DNA from: Flavobacteriales bacterium
GTDB lineage: Bacteria; Bacteroidota; Bacteroidia; Flavobacteriales_D; Sanyastnellaceae
DNA length: 10,861 bases
Direction: 5' to 3'
NCBI GenBank assembly: GCA_027488055.1
Contig: JAIYCK010000142.1
Coordinates: 1-10,861, forward strand
Both the position numbers and the translations under genes were made by a program. Positions 4,971 to 10,861 of this stretch are shown here, in pieces. The notes under the pieces were generated by a model, which did not search any database, was not told the DNA's origin, and saw only the letters and a list, made by a program, of their open reading frames with translations. Within the stretch, counting starts at the first letter, position 1, and every line of letters begins with the position of its first letter.

Positions 4971-6815
4971 ATGTGTGGAATTGTCGGATATATCGGGTCT
5001 AAAGAAGCATACCCCATTTTGATCAAAGGATTGCAGCGATTGGAATACCGCGGGTATGACAGTGCGGGTGTTGCCATGCTGCACGAAGGCAGTTTTAACT
5101 TGTTCAAGTGCAAAGGAAAGGTTGCTAATTTGGAGTCTTTAGTGGCCCAGCATAATTCCGTTGGTGACATGGGCATTGGCCATACGCGATGGGCTACACA
5201 CGGTGCACCAAACGATGTGAATGCGCACCCACATGCCAGTGGGGATGGCAACTTGGTTCTGATTCACAACGGAATTATCGAAAACTATTCCACCCTTAAG
5301 GAGGCTTTGCAGACCCAGGGTCATCAATTTTTAAGCGATACAGATACGGAAGTGCTGGTGCATTTCATAGAAGACGTCCACTCAAAGACAGGTTTGTCCT
5401 TGTTTGAAGCTGTTCGATTGGCCTTGGCGGAAGTGGTTGGAGCATATGCCATCGTATTGATAGACAAGCGCAATCCAAATCAGCTGATTTGTGCCAAGAA
5501 AAGCAGCCCATTGGTGATCGGCGTGGGTGATCATGGTGAGTTTTTTATTCCCTCGGATGCGACGCCCATTGTGGAATACACCAAAAATGTGGTATACCTG
5601 AACGATGAGGAAGTGGCGTTGTTGGATCGCAATGAAGGTCTGAAGATCGTCACAATCCAAAATCAAATCAAGGTACCTTATATACAAGCATTGGAAATGA
5701 AACTAGAGGCCATCGAGAAAGGTGGGTATGATAGTTTCATGTTGAAGGAAATACATGAGCAGCCGCGCAGTATTCATGATAGTATACGTGGACGTTTGAA
5801 TTTATCGCTTGGTGCCGTGCGCATGAGCGGCATTGACGAACATTCAGAAAAATGGACACAAGCTACTCGTATTCTAATTGTTGCCTGCGGCACCAGTTGG
5901 CATGCCGGCCTGGTGGCCGAGTATCTTTTTGAGGAGTTCGCGCGCATCCCTGTTGAGGTAGAATACGCCAGTGAATTCCGTTACCGTGATCCGATCATTC
6001 TGCCAACCGACGTGGTGATAGCGATTTCACAATCGGGAGAAACAGCAGATACACTTGCTGCAATCGAGCTTGCCAAGGAAAGAGGGGCTTTTATCTTCGG
6101 AGTTTGCAATGTGGTTGGGTCAACGATTTCAAGGGCCACGCATAGCGGAGCTTATACTCATGCAGGACCAGAAATAGGTGTTGCATCTACCAAAGCCTTT
6201 ACAGCTCAGGTTTCCGTTTTGTATTTGATGGCATTGGCCGTTGCAGAGAAACGAGGCACCATTGCACAAGATCGCCTTCATCGCCTGATGGCAGAACTCA
6301 ATAGCGTGCCAGATAAAATTGAAGAGGTGTTGCAGACAAACGATCAAGTAAAAATGATCGCAGAGATTTATAAAGATTCGCGCAACGCTCTTTATTTGGG
6401 CAGAGGTTATAGCTTCCCCGTAGCCTTGGAGGGCGCCTTGAAACTCAAGGAAATTTCATATATCCATGCCGAGGGTTACCCTGCGGCCGAAATGAAGCAC
6501 GGCCCTATTGCGCTGATCGATGAGGAAATGCCAGTGATCGTGATCGCGACACAGGGTTCGTCGTATGAGAAGGTAGTGAGCAATATCCAAGAGGTGAAAG
6601 CGCGAAAAGGAAAGATCATTGCCATTGTCAATATCGGCGATAAGATGGTAAGGGAATTGGCCGACTACACCATAGAAATTCCAAAAACAGACGATAGTTT
6701 GGTACCGATTGTTTCGGTGGTGCCATTGCAATTGTTGTCTTATCACATCGCTGTAATGCGCGGTTGCAATGTGGATCAGCCAAGAAATTTGGCCAAAAGT
6801 GTCACCGTGGAATGA
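4971..6815 (+). CDS. glmS: Glutamine--fructose-6-phosphate aminotransferase (isomerizing)
   Basis: GlmS converts fructose-6-phosphate and glutamine to glucosamine-6-phosphate, the entry step to UDP-GlcNAc for peptidoglycan and envelope glycans. The 614-aa length is normal. The N-terminal glutaminase domain has the catalytic Cys2 (MCGIVGYIG, exposed after Met removal), GHTRWATHG (70-78), NGIIENY (100-106) and SDTDTE (122-127). The first SIS domain shows CGTSWHAG (306-313), SQSGETADT (353-361) and STKAFTAQ (406-413). The second has ALEGALKLKE with the catalytic Glu494, MKHGPIAL with His510, and the C-terminal LAKSVTVE with Lys609. All active-site positions are present. Start ATG 4971 is fixed by the need for Cys at position 2. 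The 79-nt upstream gap is too short for a glmS ribozyme. No consensus promoter is clear after the upstream terminator, so read-through may contribute. Confidence 0.98.
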   Translation: MCGIVGYIGSKEAYPILIKGLQRLEYRGYDSAGVAMLHEGSFNLFKCKGKVANLESLVAQHNSVGDMGIGHTRWATHGAPNDVNAHPHASGDGNLVLIHNGIIENYSTLKEALQTQGHQFLSDTDTEVLVHFIEDVHSKTGLSLFEAVRLALAEVVGAYAIVLIDKRNPNQLICAKKSSPLVIGVGDHGEFFIPSDATPIVEYTKNVVYLNDEEVALLDRNEGLKIVTIQNQIKVPYIQALEMKLEAIEKGGYDSFMLKEIHEQPRSIHDSIRGRLNLSLGAVRMSGIDEHSEKWTQATRILIVACGTSWHAGLVAEYLFEEFARIPVEVEYASEFRYRDPIILPTDVVIAISQSGETADTLAAIELAKERGAFIFGVCNVVGSTISRATHSGAYTHAGPEIGVASTKAFTAQVSVLYLMALAVAEKRGTIAQDRLHRLMAELNSVPDKIEEVLQTNDQVKMIAEIYKDSRNALYLGRGYSFPVALEGALKLKEISYIHAEGYPAAEMKHGPIALIDEEMPVIVIATQGSSYEKVVSNIQEVKARKGKIIAIVNIGDKMVRELADYTIEIPKTDDSLVPIVSVVPLQLLSYHIAVMRGCNVDQPRNLAKSVTVE

Positions 6816-6860
6816 TTTTTCTCATTTTTTGCTCTTCAGGAGCCATTATAATGCGCTGAA

Positions 6861-6873
6861 TAATAGGCTATTA
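6861..6873. repeat. Short palindrome between glmS and the beta-barrel gene
   Basis: TAATAG and CTATTA are perfect inverted 6-nt arms around a single G. It lies 45 nt after the glmS stop and just before the terminator stem. It has the form of a small operator but no promoter is recognisable beside it. Confidence 0.25.
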
Positions 6874-6887
6874 ACATATTCGTTGTG

Positions 6888-6918
6888 AAAAAGAGGTGAT
6901 TACCCCTTTTTTCTTTTC
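6888..6918 (+). terminator. Intrinsic terminator after glmS
   Basis: AAAAAG/GGT (6888-6897, with one A in between) pairs with ACC/CTTTTT (6902-6911), giving 9 bp with a single A-C mismatch and a GATT loop. The T-rich tail TTCTTTTCT follows. It lies 72 nt after the glmS stop and should separate glmS from the highly biased beta-barrel gene. Confidence 0.7.
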
Positions 6919-6942
6919 TAATTATTCGCCATCATTGCAGAC

Positions 6943-6948
6943 TATAAT
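6943..6948 (+). promoter_or_regulatory. Possible TATAAT -10-like element before the beta-barrel gene
   Basis: TATAAT lies 18 nt before the ATG at 6967, downstream of the glmS terminator. I find neither a TTGACA-like -35 nor a TTG/TAnnTTTG pair in the 48 nt between terminator and start codon. The leader would be very short. This is a weak candidate listed because the gene must have a promoter here. Confidence 0.2.
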
Positions 6949-6966
6949 CCAAATAAACTCAACATT

Positions 6967-7659
6967 ATGAAAAAAGTAATTTTGTCAATGGCTGTAGCGT
7001 TGGCTTGCGTTACAGGTGCGAATGCACAGAAACAAGCTGGTGGTGAAAAGAACCTTGAAGTTCAATTCGCTCCCCTTAGCGGTAGCCCAGTATCTATCTC
7101 TGGTATCCGTCTTCGTATTTTCAACAGCGAGTCTAGCGCTATCCGTCTAGGTCTTTTCTTGGGTGGTTCAAACTCTGAGGTGATTACACAAGAAACAGAT
7201 ACTGAAATCGATGCATTGGAATTGATCGACGTAGACAAGACATTTGACTTCTCTATCCGTCCAGGTTATGAAATGCACTTTGCTGGTACAGATCGTTTGT
7301 CACCATATGTGGGTGCTGAGTTGTTGATCGGTATGTCGAACAGCACGTCTGAAGTTCAATCACAGTATTTGGATGACAACGATGCAGATCAAGTGATGAC
7401 TACCATTACTAAAAGCGGTACTTCTACTTTCGGTCTTAATGTAGTTGCTGGTGCTGATTTCTATTTCAGCGATGCAATCTATCTTGGTGCTGAACTAGGT
7501 TTCGGTTTTGCTTCTGTAAAAGACAAAGAAGTAGAGACAACGTATGAAAATCCAGCAGATGGTTTCAAAGATTCTACTACAACTCTAGACAACACGAAGA
7601 GTTCAAGCTGGGGTCCAAACTACCAAGGTACTATCCGCTTGGGTTGGTTGTTTAACTAA
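6967..7659 (+). CDS. Outer-membrane beta-barrel protein
   Basis: The 230-aa product has a clean Sec signal peptide (MKKVILSMAVALACVTGANA, predicted cut between Ala20 and Gln21). The mature part alternates polar and hydrophobic residues in strand-like pieces, such as GIRLRIFNS, AIRLGLFLGG, FDFSIRPGYEMHF, LSPYVGAELLIG, FGLNVVAGADFYF and IYLGAELGFGFA. It ends in a strand, GTIRLGWLFN, typical of small outer-membrane barrels (OmpA-like or OMP_b-brl type) of about 8 strands. Acidic or Ser/Thr-rich segments between strands would be extracellular loops. Its function is unknown; such proteins are structural porin-like or adhesion-related. All 22 glycines use GGT and five of six arginines CGT, unlike neighbouring genes, pointing to high expression. 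The lipoprotein gene follows after 15 nt, so they form one transcript. Confidence 0.88.
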   Translation: MKKVILSMAVALACVTGANAQKQAGGEKNLEVQFAPLSGSPVSISGIRLRIFNSESSAIRLGLFLGGSNSEVITQETDTEIDALELIDVDKTFDFSIRPGYEMHFAGTDRLSPYVGAELLIGMSNSTSEVQSQYLDDNDADQVMTTITKSGTSTFGLNVVAGADFYFSDAIYLGAELGFGFASVKDKEVETTYENPADGFKDSTTTLDNTKSSSWGPNYQGTIRLGWLFN

Positions 7660-7674
7660 TTAAATAATTAAACC

Positions 7675-8562
7675 ATGAAAAAATCAATTATTCGTGCGAT
7701 GGCTGCAGGTGCTTTGGCATTTGGTGCAATCGTTTTCACGGGCTGTCAGAAAGAAGAGATTACGAACACAGGTTCGAATCCTTTGACAGGCTCAAAGAAA
7801 GTAGAGTTAACTGAAGCGCAAATGCGCAAGGTTCGCGAGATTTCTGCACAGATTCCGATGGTTCGTCTTTATGATGAAGTACACGGTCGCTACATGGATA
7901 TCAATATCACTGAGCGTTGGAACAGAGATTGGACCTTTGCAAATCCATACGAAGGCGCAGAGTATTCTGAGTCTGGCTCTTGGGTAAGTGCTGATGGTAC
8001 TGAGATGGTGGTTTTCAGCGTAAACGGAACGACTAGCGGCGCAGGCGGCGGTGGTACTGTGGTTGTTGGCAACACCACTTTGAATATTGATTATGCATTC
8101 TGCTTCAACGTGGATGTGCAAGCTGTAGGTCTTGACTTGTTCGACTTCGGTGGCACATTTGATGGTGTTTCAGGTGTAATTGGTATTGCAGGTGATTTTG
8201 AAGCTTTGGCAAACGACGAACTTGGCGAAGATGCAGATTTCGAAGAATTCTTCGATGGTTTTGCAGCTTACATCGTGTACGACAGTCAAGCGAATGGCAC
8301 CTATGAAGTATTGGATTGGTTCGAAGACCTTGAAGGCGGCACAGACGATCTTGAAGGTAACGCATTCTCTTACGTGTTGGATTGGACAAACTTTGGTTTG
8401 TACTTCTCTAGCGCCGGAACAATTACGGCAAGCGGTGCTTCTTTGAACTTTGAAGGTGAGTATCTATCGCTTTTGGACTTCGATCTTACAATCGACGAAG
8501 AAGGCGAAGAAGAAATGGACGCTGAGTTCGTAGACGGATTTGGTCAAATGGGATGTAATTAA
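7675..8562 (+). CDS. Acidic lipoprotein of unknown function
   Basis: The 295-aa protein starts with a lipoprotein signal (Lys2, Lys3, Arg7, core MAAGALAFGAIV, lipobox FTG-Cys24). I do not recognise the family. After a Ser/Thr/Gly linker comes a basic helix (KKVELTEAQMRKVREI, 41-56), then WNRDW (82-86), a Gly-rich turn (GAGGGG, 122-127), and a beta-like body that is strongly acidic, with runs such as LGEDADFEEFFD (183-194) and IDEEGEEEMDAEF (273-285). The mature chain has only two cysteines besides the lipidated one, Cys143 and Cys294 next to the C-terminus, which could form a disulphide. It is co-transcribed with the upstream barrel gene (15-nt gap) and ends at a strong terminator. A surface or periplasmic partner of the barrel protein is an inference from position only. 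Confidence 0.85.
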   Translation: MKKSIIRAMAAGALAFGAIVFTGCQKEEITNTGSNPLTGSKKVELTEAQMRKVREISAQIPMVRLYDEVHGRYMDINITERWNRDWTFANPYEGAEYSESGSWVSADGTEMVVFSVNGTTSGAGGGGTVVVGNTTLNIDYAFCFNVDVQAVGLDLFDFGGTFDGVSGVIGIAGDFEALANDELGEDADFEEFFDGFAAYIVYDSQANGTYEVLDWFEDLEGGTDDLEGNAFSYVLDWTNFGLYFSSAGTITASGASLNFEGEYLSLLDFDLTIDEEGEEEMDAEFVDGFGQMGCN

Positions 8563-8583
8563 TCCTTCCATTTATATAATCTT

Positions 8584-8618
8584 GAAACCCTCCAAGCAAT
8601 TGGGGGGTTTCTTTTTTT
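8584..8618 (+). terminator. Strong intrinsic terminator with GCAA tetraloop
   Basis: Bases 8584-8595 pair with 8600-8611 in an uninterrupted 12-bp stem (one T-G wobble at 8591/8604), closed by a GCAA (GNRA-type) tetraloop at 8596-8599. Seven T follow (8612-8618). It lies 21 nt after the lipoprotein stop and ends the barrel/lipoprotein unit. Confidence 0.95.
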
Positions 8619-8654
8619 AGGTAGTTTTGATTGTGTTCTTGTTCACCTATGGAA

Positions 8655-8721
8655 TGTTCAGAAAATAAGGAGAATGTCGCTTGAAATGGAGAAGCCCGTT
8701 TAACTTTACGGATTCTGAACA
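8655..8721. repeat. 9-nt inverted repeat flanking the nucleotidyltransferase promoter
   Basis: TGTTCAGAA (8655-8663) and TTCTGAACA (8713-8721) are perfect inverted repeats separated by 49 nt. Each arm contains TTC-N-GAA, itself a palindrome, so each could bind a dimeric regulator. They bracket the predicted -33/-7 elements, and the second arm overlaps the expected transcription start. Confidence 0.45.
8681..8708 (+). promoter_or_regulatory. Probable promoter of the nucleotidyltransferase operon
   Basis: TTG (8681-8683) is followed after 17 nt by TAACTTTA (8701-8708), one base from TAnnTTTG. The ATG is 26 nt downstream. It sits between a strong upstream terminator and the first gene of the next unit, where a promoter is required. 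Confidence 0.45.
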
Positions 8722-8733
8722 ATTCATATTAAT

Positions 8734-9738
8734 ATGAGAATAATAGTCCCAATGGCAGGTATGGGAAAACGCCTGCGCCCACATACGCTTACTACTGCAA
8801 AGCCACTGTTGCCGATCGCTGGACAACCGATTGTGCAAAGGTTGGTGCAAGATATCGTCCAGGTAAGTAACCAAAAAGTGGAAGAGATCGCCTACGTAGT
8901 CGGTCGGTTCGGGCAGGAAGTAGAAGATCATTTGATTCGTGTTGCAGAATCATTGGGAGCCAAAGGCACAATTCATTATCAAGATGAGCCATTGGGCACG
9001 GCACACGCCATACTGTGCGCCAAAAGCGCCTTGGAAGGGCCAGTGACGGTAGCTTTCGCCGATACATTGTTCAATGCCGATTTTCAATTGGATCAATCGC
9101 ATGATGGCGTGTTGTGGGTTCAAAAAATAGAAGACCCACGTCAATTTGGTGTGGTGGTGTTAGACGAAAACGGCATCATTACGGAATTCCAGGAGAAGCC
9201 CACCACCTTCGTTTCCGATCTTGCCATGATAGGCATTTATTATTTCAAAGACGGAGCTTGGTTGCGCGACGAATTGCAGTATTTGATTGATCATGGGATC
9301 ATGAATAGCAACGAATACCAATTGCCAGACGCATTGAGAAATATGGTGAAGAAAGGCGCCAAATTCACGCCTGGCACAGTGAAGGATTGGATGGATTGTG
9401 GCAACAAAGAGGCCATGGTCGAAACCAATACGGCTTACCTTGGTTATCACGCTACGTCAGACTGGGTCAGCAAAGAGGCCACCATTGAGCATAGTCTTGT
9501 CATTGAACCATGTTTTATTGAAAAAGGGGCCATTTTGCGTCATTCGATTGTAGGCCCGGGTGTTTCTGTCGGAAGTGGGGCATTGATCGAAAATAGCCGC
9601 GTGAGTGAAAGTATAATACAGTCCAATGCCGTGGTGAAAGACATGCGACTGCACAAGGCAATGATTGGAAAATCAGCGGAAGTAGTGGGTGTGGCAAAGG
9701 ATTTGAGTGTGGGAGATTTTAGTAAATTAAAACTGTAA
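8734..9738 (+). CDS. Sugar-phosphate nucleotidyltransferase with left-handed beta-helix tail
   Basis: Residues 1-235 form a nucleotidyltransferase domain: the signature MAGMGKRLRP (7-16) with KPLLPIAGQP (23-32), EPLGTAHAIL (85-94) for the base, the metal/phosphate-binding AD (109-110), DPRQFGVV (134-141), EKP (154-156) and DWMDCG (218-223). Residues about 245-322 are hexapeptide-like repeats (ATIEHSLVIEPCFIEKGAIL and onward), forming a left-handed beta-helix. The enzyme should join a sugar-1-phosphate with an NTP to give an NDP-sugar and pyrophosphate in the cytoplasm. The domain order resembles RmlA-like long forms and GlmU-like proteins. The exact sugar and nucleotide cannot be read from the sequence. 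No acetyltransferase or O-antigen genes are next to it. The TPR lipoprotein gene follows at once in the same frame. In Flavobacteria, from memory, this pair often precedes DUF4292 and EnvC-type peptidase genes. Confidence 0.92.
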   Translation: MRIIVPMAGMGKRLRPHTLTTAKPLLPIAGQPIVQRLVQDIVQVSNQKVEEIAYVVGRFGQEVEDHLIRVAESLGAKGTIHYQDEPLGTAHAILCAKSALEGPVTVAFADTLFNADFQLDQSHDGVLWVQKIEDPRQFGVVVLDENGIITEFQEKPTTFVSDLAMIGIYYFKDGAWLRDELQYLIDHGIMNSNEYQLPDALRNMVKKGAKFTPGTVKDWMDCGNKEAMVETNTAYLGYHATSDWVSKEATIEHSLVIEPCFIEKGAILRHSIVGPGVSVGSGALIENSRVSESIIQSNAVVKDMRLHKAMIGKSAEVVGVAKDLSVGDFSKLKL

Positions 9739-9741
9739 TTT

Positions 9742-10861
9742 TTGCAATTCAGCAAAACTCATATCGTTTCAAGAAGATACGCATGCATGGCGGCATTGAT
9801 TTGTTGTGTGGCTGTGATGGCTTGCAAAACATCCAAGTCCAAGCCGAGTGTTTCGTCCAAGTCGGGCGAGGTGGATCCAGGTGATATGAAACCTCAGGTG
9901 GATACCAGGTTTCAAGAAAAGTTCTTTGAAGCGCTTCTTTTCAAGGCCAATGGCGAGCCACTCAAGGCATACAATGCGTTTGAAGAATGCCTGAAATTTG
10001 AACCCAAAAACAGTGCGGTGCATTTTGAACTTGGTCGGTTGGATCTGGACTTTAAGAAAGACATAGAATCGGCACAACAGCATGCCAAAATCGCTGTCGC
10101 GGGTGATAAAACCAATCCATGGTATCACTTGCTGATGGGCAAGGTGCACTTGGGCAAAGGCGACTATCAAGCTGCTTCTAAATCATTTGCGTTGGTGTCC
10201 AAACTGAATCCACTGGATGTGAATGTGCTGTATGAGCAGGCGGAAGCACAAATCAATGCACGTATGTTTACGGAGGCCATCCAGACATACAATCAAATTG
10301 AATTGAAAACGGGTGTGTATGAGGAGCTCACGATGCGCAAGCACAAGCTCTATGTGGATCTGGAGAAGTGGGATCAAGCAGGCAAGGAGCTCCAAAGGTT
10401 GGCGGATCAGTTTCCCGATGTGCCGCAATATTGGTCTATGGTGGCGCAATTCTATCAACGTCTTGGAAAAAACCAAGAGGCTGCTATAGCGATGCAAAAA
10501 ATGTTGTACGCGGATCCCAACAATGGTCAAGCGCACTTTCAAATGTCAGAGTACTATGCGAGTATCGGTGAGGAAACAAAATCCTACGAAGAACTCAAAA
10601 TAGCCTTTGAGTCCAAAGACCTAGAGATCGATCTAAAGATGGGGGTGATGATACGTTACCTTACGCTGACAGATAACAATAAAACGTTTTTGCCTCAGGC
10701 CATGGAATTGTTGTCCATCCTGGAGCGAGTGAATCCAGAGGAGGCCAAAACACATAGTATTGCAGGTGATTTTCATTATCGGGACGGCCGTGTCAAAGAA
10801 GCGCTTTTGAGCTACCGAAGGGCCTTGGAACTGGACCCGGATCGCAACTTGATTTGGCAGC
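9742..10861 (+). CDS. TPR-repeat lipoprotein, 3'-truncated by the window edge
   Basis: The frame is open from the stop of the preceding gene (9736-9738) to the window end, giving at least 373 residues. Starting at TTG 9742 the N-terminus carries Lys5, Arg11 and Arg12, a hydrophobic core (ACMAALICCVAV) and a lipobox VMA-Cys28. Starting at ATG 9787 would leave only 12 residues before that cysteine and no positive charge, so TTG is preferred. From about residue 58 there are consecutive tetratricopeptide repeats with typical ends: LKFEPKN, KLNPLDVNVLYEQAEAQI, YADPNNGQAHFQMSEYYASI, ERVNPEEAKTHSIAGDFHY and ALELDPDRN. I count about nine. It should be a membrane-anchored periplasmic scaffold. Its tight coupling to the nucleotidyltransferase suggests an envelope role, but the partner is unknown. 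Confidence 0.9.
   Translation, partial: MQFSKTHIVSRRYACMAALICCVAVMACKTSKSKPSVSSKSGEVDPGDMKPQVDTRFQEKFFEALLFKANGEPLKAYNAFEECLKFEPKNSAVHFELGRLDLDFKKDIESAQQHAKIAVAGDKTNPWYHLLMGKVHLGKGDYQAASKSFALVSKLNPLDVNVLYEQAEAQINARMFTEAIQTYNQIELKTGVYEELTMRKHKLYVDLEKWDQAGKELQRLADQFPDVPQYWSMVAQFYQRLGKNQEAAIAMQKMLYADPNNGQAHFQMSEYYASIGEETKSYEELKIAFESKDLEIDLKMGVMIRYLTLTDNNKTFLPQAMELLSILERVNPEEAKTHSIAGDFHYRDGRVKEALLSYRRALELDPDRNLIWQ

Noticed and set aside
8105..8389. 94-aa Arg/His/Leu-rich minus-strand frame in the acidic lipoprotein gene
   Set aside because: Its odd composition is simply the reverse complement of GAx-rich acidic codons in the real gene.
9769..10170. 133-aa open frame on the minus strand
   Set aside because: It lies antisense to the TPR gene, whose plus-strand frame has clear repeats; the minus-strand translation has no recognisable domain and no promoter.

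Overview
The window looks like ordinary chromosomal core sequence from a member of the Bacteroidota, most likely Flavobacteriia-like. The reasons are gene content (a DUF4270 lipoprotein beside glmS, a short stand-alone GT5-type glycogen synthase N-domain, a small TatA), start codons without Shine-Dalgarno sequences but with A/T-rich leaders, and promoters of the Bacteroidota type (TTG about 17-24 nt before TAnnTTTG). I see no mobile element, CRISPR array, tRNA, rRNA or phage gene. The taxon is inferred from sequence features only.

Layout. At the left edge is the 3' part of a membrane sensor histidine kinase (plus strand; its reading frame is open through the window edge). It converges, with a 10-nt gap, on tatA (minus, 58 aa). 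Upstream of tatA on the same strand is panC (pantothenate synthetase), and tatA has its own promoter. A 119-nt divergent region holds two interleaved promoters, one for panC and one for the plus-strand pair GT5-like gene plus DUF4270 lipoprotein. An intrinsic terminator follows DUF4270, then comes glmS (complete, all catalytic motifs), then a second terminator. Next is a two-gene unit of an outer-membrane beta-barrel protein and an acidic lipoprotein, which ends at a very strong terminator with a GCAA tetraloop. The right end starts an operon of a sugar-phosphate nucleotidyltransferase and a TPR lipoprotein, which runs off the window.

How the genes fit together. The theme is the cell envelope and housekeeping: glucosamine-6-phosphate supply (GlmS), nucleotide-sugar formation, a glycosyltransferase-like protein of uncertain activity, four exported or outer-membrane proteins, Tat export, and coenzyme A precursor synthesis. 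No striking unknown system is visible. The best second-look items are the interdigitated panC/GT5 promoters with nested palindromes, the degenerate GT5 protein tied to DUF4270 and glmS, the internally duplicated sensor region of the kinase, the inverted repeat flanking the nucleotidyltransferase promoter, and the extreme GGT codon bias of the beta-barrel gene.
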